Assembly (NCBI RefSeq): GCF_016907715.1
Contig: NZ_JAFBCM010000001.1
Location: 4,588,001-4,652,000, forward strand
DNA from: Tenggerimyces flavus
GTDB lineage: Bacteria > Actinomycetota > Actinomycetes > Propionibacteriales > Actinopolymorphaceae
Direction: 5' to 3'
Length of the DNA stretch: 64,000 nt
The notes beneath the pieces were generated by a model. The model was given only the letters and a program-made list of their open reading frames with translations, searched no databases and was not told the DNA's origin. The translations under genes were made by a program, and so were the position numbers. This document shows positions 59,933-64,000 of this stretch, in pieces (the first letter of the stretch is position 1; each line of letters opens with the position of its first letter).

Positions 59933-61963
59933 TTATTTGCGAGGACCGCGAAGTTTGGCCACGGGGCGGTTGGCGAGACGACGGTCACCGTTGTCTCGCT
60001 CCTGCCGCCGCTTGGCGATCTCCGAGGACTGCAGTTGGTACGGGACGCTGGTCACCATCACGTTCGGCGTGAACAGCAGCCGCCCCTTCAGCCGCAGCGC
60101 GCTCTGGTTGTGCAGCACCTGCTCCCACCATCGGCCGACGACGTACTCGGGGATGTAGACCATCACCACGTCGCGCGGGCTGCCCCGCCGGATCGAGCGG
60201 ACGTACTCGAGGATCGGCCGGGAGATCTCGCGGTACGGCGACGCCAGCACCTTCAGCGGCACCGGCACCCCGCGCCGGTCCCACTCGTCCACCAGCCGCC
60301 GCGTCTCCTCGGGTTCGACGTCGACCGTGACGGCCTCGAGCACGTTCGGCCGCGCTGCCCGCGCGAACGCCAGCGCCCGCAGCGCCGGCCGGTGCAGCTT
60401 GGACACCAGGACCACCGAGTGCACCCGAGAGGGCAGCGTGAACTCCTCACCCTCCTCGACCGCGATCTCGGCAGCGACCCGGTCGTAGTGCCGCCGGATG
60501 CCGCGCATTAGCAGGAACAGCCCGACCATCGCCGCGATCGCGATCCACGCGCCGTGGATGAACTTCGTGATCAGCACCACGATCAGGACCGTGCTGGTGG
60601 TGGCGAGGCCGACCGAGTTGATGATCCGGCTGCGCTGCATGTGCCGCCGCTTGGCACCGTCCTGCTCGGTGCGCAGCAGCCTGGTCCAGTGCCGGATCAT
60701 GCCGGTCTGGCTGATCGTGAACGAGACGAACACCCCGACGATGTACAGCTGGATCAGCCGCGTCACCTCGGCGTTGAACGCGACGATCAGCAGAATCGCG
60801 AAGCCCGCAAGGAGAAAGATGCCGTTGGAGAACGCGAGCCGGTCGCCTCGGGTGTGCAGCTGTCGGGGCAGGTAACCGTCCCGGGCCAGGATCGAGCCGA
60901 GGACGGGGAAGCCGTTGAACGCGGTGTTCGCTGCCAGCACGAGGATCAGTCCGGTCACCGCGGCGACGATGAAGAAGCCGATGGGGAAGTGGTCGAAGAT
61001 CCCCTGCGACAGCTGGCTGATCACCGGCGCCTGGTGGTACTCCTCGCCGACCGGCGTGCCGTCCGGCCGGATCAGCTGGGTCGCCGGATCCTCGGCCATT
61101 CTGACGCCCATGATGTTGCCCAGCACGTTGATCGCGAGGCCCATGGCGACCGCGATCGTGCCGAGCAGGAGCAGCGTGGTGGCGGCGTTCTTGCCCTTCG
61201 GCTTGCGGAACGCGGGTACGCCGTTGCTGATCGCCTCGACGCCGGTGAGCGCCGCGCAGCCGGAGGCGAACGTACGTAAGATCAGGAACCCCGCGAGCAG
61301 CCCTGTGAAGCCCTGCTCGTACTGGGCTTCCGGCGCCACCTGCAGTTCGGCGGTCTCGGCCGCCGGCAGGTCGCCGAAGAAGTACCGGATGAACCCCCAG
61401 GCGGCCATGCCGAGGATCGCGAACATGAACAGGTACGTCGGAACGGCGAACGCGACGCCGGACTCCTTGATGCCGCGCAGGTTCACGGTCATCACGAGGA
61501 GCGTGGCGACGACCGCGATCGTGGTCTCGTGCCCGCGCAGGGGTCCGATCGCGGTGGCGACGTACTGGGCGGCGGACGAGATCGACACCGCCACGGTGAG
61601 GACGTAGTCGACGAGCAGCGCGCTGGCGACGGTGAGCCCGGCCGACTTGCCCAGGTTGACGGTCGCGACCTCGTAGTCGCCGCCACCGGACTGGTAGGCC
61701 TGCACGTTCTGCCGGTACGAGGCGACCACGACCAGCATGACGAAGCCGACCGCGATGCCGATCTTCCAGGAGAACGCGTACGCGGCCATGCCGGCGAACG
61801 AGAGCGTGATGAAGATTTCGTCCGGCGCGTACGCCACGGAGGAGAGCGCGTCGCTGGCGAAGACCGGAAGTGCGACCCGCTTCGGCAACAGCGTCTCGTG
61901 CAGCTGGGTGCTGCGGAGCTTGCGGCCGACGAGCAGCCGCTTGCCGAGATCTGCGAGCTTCAC
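59933..61963 (-). CDS. APC-superfamily permease with cytoplasmic C-terminal domain
   Basis: A 676-aa transporter (Rv2690c-like): about 12 helices with the APC signature FASDALSSVAYAPDEIFITL near the N-terminus and LVDYVLTVAVSISSAAQYV, then a soluble C-terminal domain of about 170 residues (RVHSVVLVSKLHRPALRALA, VVMVYIPEYVVGRWWEQVLH). It belongs with KimA/YdaO-type K+ or amino-acid transporters; its divergence from two TrkA proteins favours K+ (inference). Start GTG 61963; TAGGCT 8 nt upstream could be the -10 of a leaderless transcript. Confidence 0.9.
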   Translation of the reverse strand: MKLADLGKRLLVGRKLRSTQLHETLLPKRVALPVFASDALSSVAYAPDEIFITLSFAGMAAYAFSWKIGIAVGFVMLVVVASYRQNVQAYQSGGGDYEVATVNLGKSAGLTVASALLVDYVLTVAVSISSAAQYVATAIGPLRGHETTIAVVATLLVMTVNLRGIKESGVAFAVPTYLFMFAILGMAAWGFIRYFFGDLPAAETAELQVAPEAQYEQGFTGLLAGFLILRTFASGCAALTGVEAISNGVPAFRKPKGKNAATTLLLLGTIAVAMGLAINVLGNIMGVRMAEDPATQLIRPDGTPVGEEYHQAPVISQLSQGIFDHFPIGFFIVAAVTGLILVLAANTAFNGFPVLGSILARDGYLPRQLHTRGDRLAFSNGIFLLAGFAILLIVAFNAEVTRLIQLYIVGVFVSFTISQTGMIRHWTRLLRTEQDGAKRRHMQRSRIINSVGLATTSTVLIVVLITKFIHGAWIAIAAMVGLFLLMRGIRRHYDRVAAEIAVEEGEEFTLPSRVHSVVLVSKLHRPALRALAFARAARPNVLEAVTVDVEPEETRRLVDEWDRRGVPVPLKVLASPYREISRPILEYVRSIRRGSPRDVVMVYIPEYVVGRWWEQVLHNQSALRLKGRLLFTPNVMVTSVPYQLQSSEIAKRRQERDNGDRRLANRPVAKLRGPRK

Positions 61964-62039
61964 AGGGGATGAGCCTAACCGGGTCCGGGCTCTCTTCTGG
62001 CCTGCGGTGTAGCGTTTCGACCTGATCGAGCACCGCGAC

Positions 62040-62056
62040 TTGTCGACTGTCGACAA
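62040..62056. promoter_or_regulatory. 17-bp perfect dyad before the first trkA gene
   Basis: TTGTCGAC-T-GTCGACAA (62040-62056) lies 5 bp before ATG 62062 and 77 bp from the divergent APC start. It overlaps the ribosome-binding region (CGGAG), so a bound protein or a hairpin would block translation of trkA. A shared operator for both divergent units is an alternative. Confidence 0.45.
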
Positions 62057-62061
62057 CGGAG

Positions 62062-62742
62062 ATGAAAGTAGGCGCCGTGCACGTCGTGATCATGGGGTGC
62101 GGCCGGGTCGGGTCGACGCTGGCCCGCAGCCTCGAGGACCGCGGCCACAGCATCGCGATCGTCGACCAGCTCCCCGACGCCTTCCGCCGGCTGGGGCCGG
62201 GCTTCGCCGGACGTACGGTCACCGGCATGGGTTTCGACCGCGACGTCCTGATCGAGGCGGGCATCGAGGATGCTGGCGGGTTCGCCGCCGTGTCGAGCGG
62301 TGACAACTCCAACGTGATCTCCGCCCGCATCGCGCGGGAGATCTTCAAGATCGACAACGTGGTCGCGCGCATCTACGACCCCGGCCGGGCGGCGGTCTAC
62401 CAACGGCTCGGCATCCCGACCGTGGCGACGGTCACCTGGACGGCCGACCAGATCATCCGCCGGCTGCTGCCGGAGGGGTCGGAGCCGGAGTGGCGGGACC
62501 CGACCGGGACCATCCGACTCGCCGAGATCCACGTCGACCCGGGCTGGATCGGTTGGCGCGTACGGGACCTGGGCAAGACCTCCGGTGCGCGGGTCGCGTT
62601 CCTGACCCGGATGGGCGACGGGATCCTGCCGCAGCCGGACACCGTGATCCAGGACGGTGACCTCGTCCACGTGGTCATGCGCGAGGACAGCATCGAGTAC
62701 GTCGAGCGGGTCTTCAACTCTCCGCCGGAGGAGCAGCCGTGA
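62062..62742 (+). CDS. ceoB: TrkA-family potassium uptake regulatory protein (CeoB-like)
   Basis: A 226-aa RCK protein: Rossmann N-terminus (VHVVIMGCGRVGSTLARSLE, GxGxxG with Asp at IVDQ) that binds NAD(H), then a TrkA_C domain (RLAEIHVDPGWIGWRVRDLG). It regulates K+ flux through a membrane partner, plausibly the divergent APC protein. ATG 62062 follows CGGAG. Its stop overlaps the next start (GTGA). Order matches Rv2691-Rv2692 of M. tuberculosis, as recalled. Confidence 0.92.
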   Translation: MKVGAVHVVIMGCGRVGSTLARSLEDRGHSIAIVDQLPDAFRRLGPGFAGRTVTGMGFDRDVLIEAGIEDAGGFAAVSSGDNSNVISARIAREIFKIDNVVARIYDPGRAAVYQRLGIPTVATVTWTADQIIRRLLPEGSEPEWRDPTGTIRLAEIHVDPGWIGWRVRDLGKTSGARVAFLTRMGDGILPQPDTVIQDGDLVHVVMREDSIEYVERVFNSPPEEQP

Positions 62743-63428
62743 GGGTCGTCATCGCCGGCGCGGGAGCCGTTGGCCGGTCGGTCGCCAGCGAGCTGTTGGA
62801 GAACGGCCACGAGGTGCTGTTGGTCGATCGCGATCCGAAGGCGATCAAGGCCGAGGCCGTACCCGACGCGTCCTGGTTGCTCGCGGACGCGTGTGAGCTG
62901 TCCTCGTTGGAAGAGGCGCAGCTGAACCGCTGCCAGGTGGTGATCGCGGCGAGCGGCGACGACAAGGTCAACCTGGTCGTGTCGTTGCTGGCGAAGACCG
63001 AGTTCGGCGTACCGCGTGTGGTGGCACGGGTGAACCACCCGAAGAACGAGTGGATGTTCAACGAGTCCTGGGGTGTCGACGTCGCGGTCTCGACGCCGCG
63101 CATCATGGCGGCGCTGGTCGAGGAGGCGGTGGCGGTCGGCGATCTCGTCCGGCTGTTCACGTTCCAGCAGGGCGACGCGAACCTCGTCGAGCTGACGTTG
63201 CCGGAGGACTCGCCGTCGATCGGCAAGCGGGTGCAGGACGTGTCGTGGCCGGCCGACGTGAGCCTGGTGACGATCGTCCGCGAAGGCAGGGTGCTGGTGC
63301 CGACGGGGGAGACCCCGCTGGAGGGCCACGACGAGCTGCTGTTCGTCTCGATACCCGAGCGCGAACACGAGCTCCAGGAGTTGCTCTGCCCGCACGACCA
63401 GGCGAAGACCCAGCCCGCGTCCCGGTAA
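62739..63428 (+). CDS. ceoC: TrkA-family potassium uptake regulatory protein (CeoC-like)
   Basis: A 229-aa RCK protein: RVVIAGAGAVGRSVASELLE (GxGxxG), LLVDRDPKAIK with the NAD-binding Asp, then TrkA_C (LVELTLPEDSPSIGKRVQDV). It is a paralogue of the preceding gene and the two probably form a heteromeric gating ring. The start GTG 62739 overlaps the ceoB stop; GGAGG precedes it. Confidence 0.92.
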   Translation: MRVVIAGAGAVGRSVASELLENGHEVLLVDRDPKAIKAEAVPDASWLLADACELSSLEEAQLNRCQVVIAASGDDKVNLVVSLLAKTEFGVPRVVARVNHPKNEWMFNESWGVDVAVSTPRIMAALVEEAVAVGDLVRLFTFQQGDANLVELTLPEDSPSIGKRVQDVSWPADVSLVTIVREGRVLVPTGETPLEGHDELLFVSIPEREHELQELLCPHDQAKTQPASR

Positions 63429-63478
63429 GCCGTACCGGCGGCGTCGGCCGTTGGGGCTGATCCGGCAGGATGCGCGGT

Positions 63479-64000
63479 ATGGACTTGCGCATCTTCACCG
63501 AGCCCCAGGAAGGGGCCTCGTACGCGACGCTGCTCGCGATTGCCCAGAAGACCGAGGAGTGCGGCTTCGACGGGTTCTTCCGCTCCGACCACTACATCGC
63601 CTTCGGCGGCAGTGACGGGCTGCCGGGGCCGACGGACGCCTGGATCACGCTGGCCGGGATCGCGCGGGAGACGTCGCGGATCCGGCTCGGCACGTTGGTC
63701 AGCCCGGCCACGTTCCGGCTGCCCGGGCCGCTCGCCATCCAGGTCGCCCAGGTCGACGAGATGTCCGGCGGCCGGGTCGAGCTGGGCCTCGGGACCGGTT
63801 GGAACGCGCGCGAGCACGAGGCGTACGGGATCCCGTTCCCGGACAAGCGCTTCGGCCTGTTCGAGGAGCAGCTCGCGATCATCACCGGGCTGTGGGAGTC
63901 GCCGGTCGGCAAGCCGTTCAGCTACGCCGGCGAGCACTACCAGCTGGACTCCTCGCCCGGGCTGCCCAAGCCCGTACAGCAGCCGCGGCCCCCGATCATC
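63479..64000 (+). CDS. LLM-class F420-dependent oxidoreductase (3' end outside window)
   Basis: The frame from ATG 63479 is open to the right edge (174 codons). MDLRIFTEPQEGASYATLLA, AQKTEECGFDGFFRSDHY, LAGIARETSRIRLGTLVSPA and VDEMSGGRVELGLGTGWNAR are luciferase-like monooxygenase blocks; the last is the F420-type signature. These enzymes use reduced F420 or FMN in the cytoplasm. CAGGA lies upstream. The substrate is unknown and the C-terminal half is not in the window. Confidence 0.9.
   Translation, partial: MDLRIFTEPQEGASYATLLAIAQKTEECGFDGFFRSDHYIAFGGSDGLPGPTDAWITLAGIARETSRIRLGTLVSPATFRLPGPLAIQVAQVDEMSGGRVELGLGTGWNAREHEAYGIPFPDKRFGLFEEQLAIITGLWESPVGKPFSYAGEHYQLDSSPGLPKPVQQPRPPII

Noticed and set aside
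60447-62372. 641-aa minus-strand open frame
   Set aside because: Out-of-frame shadow of the APC transporter with Arg/Pro-rich composition.

Overview
The window is high-GC chromosomal DNA of an actinobacterium. The support is very high G+C, frequent GTG starts, many 4-nt start/stop overlaps, sepH, an F420-type oxidoreductase, DUF222/HNH (13E12-like) protein, and the order DUF4193-DUF3093-dut-DUF3710-OB-DUF3159-[APC/TrkA/TrkA], which as I recall is also the Mycobacterium tuberculosis order Rv2699c to Rv2690c. Genus is not determined; a Propionibacteriales-type organism (Kribbella/Actinopolymorpha-like) is a guess. I saw no rRNA, tRNA or CRISPR array.

Layout. 1-4225: two-component set (histidine kinase cut by the window edge, receiver-only protein, NarL-type regulator) around a phytoene-desaturase-like FAD enzyme. 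4244-10092: small metabolic genes, a divergent QorB/HxlR pair and a VapBC toxin-antitoxin, each with a visible palindromic operator. 10127-15009: MBL hydrolase, argS, DUF5998, phosphodiesterase and tdk, closed by a 27-bp perfect inverted repeat. 15139-19462: two GNAT genes flanking two nearly identical M20 peptidases, plus a GNAT remnant. 19430-22106: LD-carboxypeptidase, TetR with target gene, PNPOx-like protein. 22176-25051: an ISL3 element with an IS3 element nested in its transposase. 25172-31187: reductase, VOC, rhodanese, secreted protein, MFS and sepH. 31319-35008: secreted GH92 mannosidase with a ricin lectin tail, then an IS982 element beside a truncated TRIC-like channel gene. 35530-40720: MFS, ferrochelatase, S9 peptidase, inositol monophosphatase. 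41324-47267: a complete Dpp/Opp-type ABC importer. 47422-50197: cNMP-binding protein and a NatAB-like exporter. 50538-54774: the conserved DUF4193-to-DUF3159 block. 54809-59830: AraC/VOC/UvrA-like operon and a 13E12-type HNH gene. 59933-63428: APC transporter divergent from two TrkA proteins. 63479-64000: start of an F420-dependent oxidoreductase.

The most unusual content is non-coding. Family 1 is a roughly 130-bp repeat that begins with a perfect 16-bp-arm palindrome. It occurs intact at 8845, 29973 and 53447, always in the same orientation, and a fourth, diverged copy has been split by the ISL3 element exactly in its palindrome. Two of the intact copies are flanked by 5-bp direct repeats. 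Family 2 (40757, 51073) has identical 24-nt arms around unrelated loops and brackets the importer/exporter region. A 116-nt sequence upstream of the HNH gene (58281-58396) can fold into a long stem closing several small hairpins.
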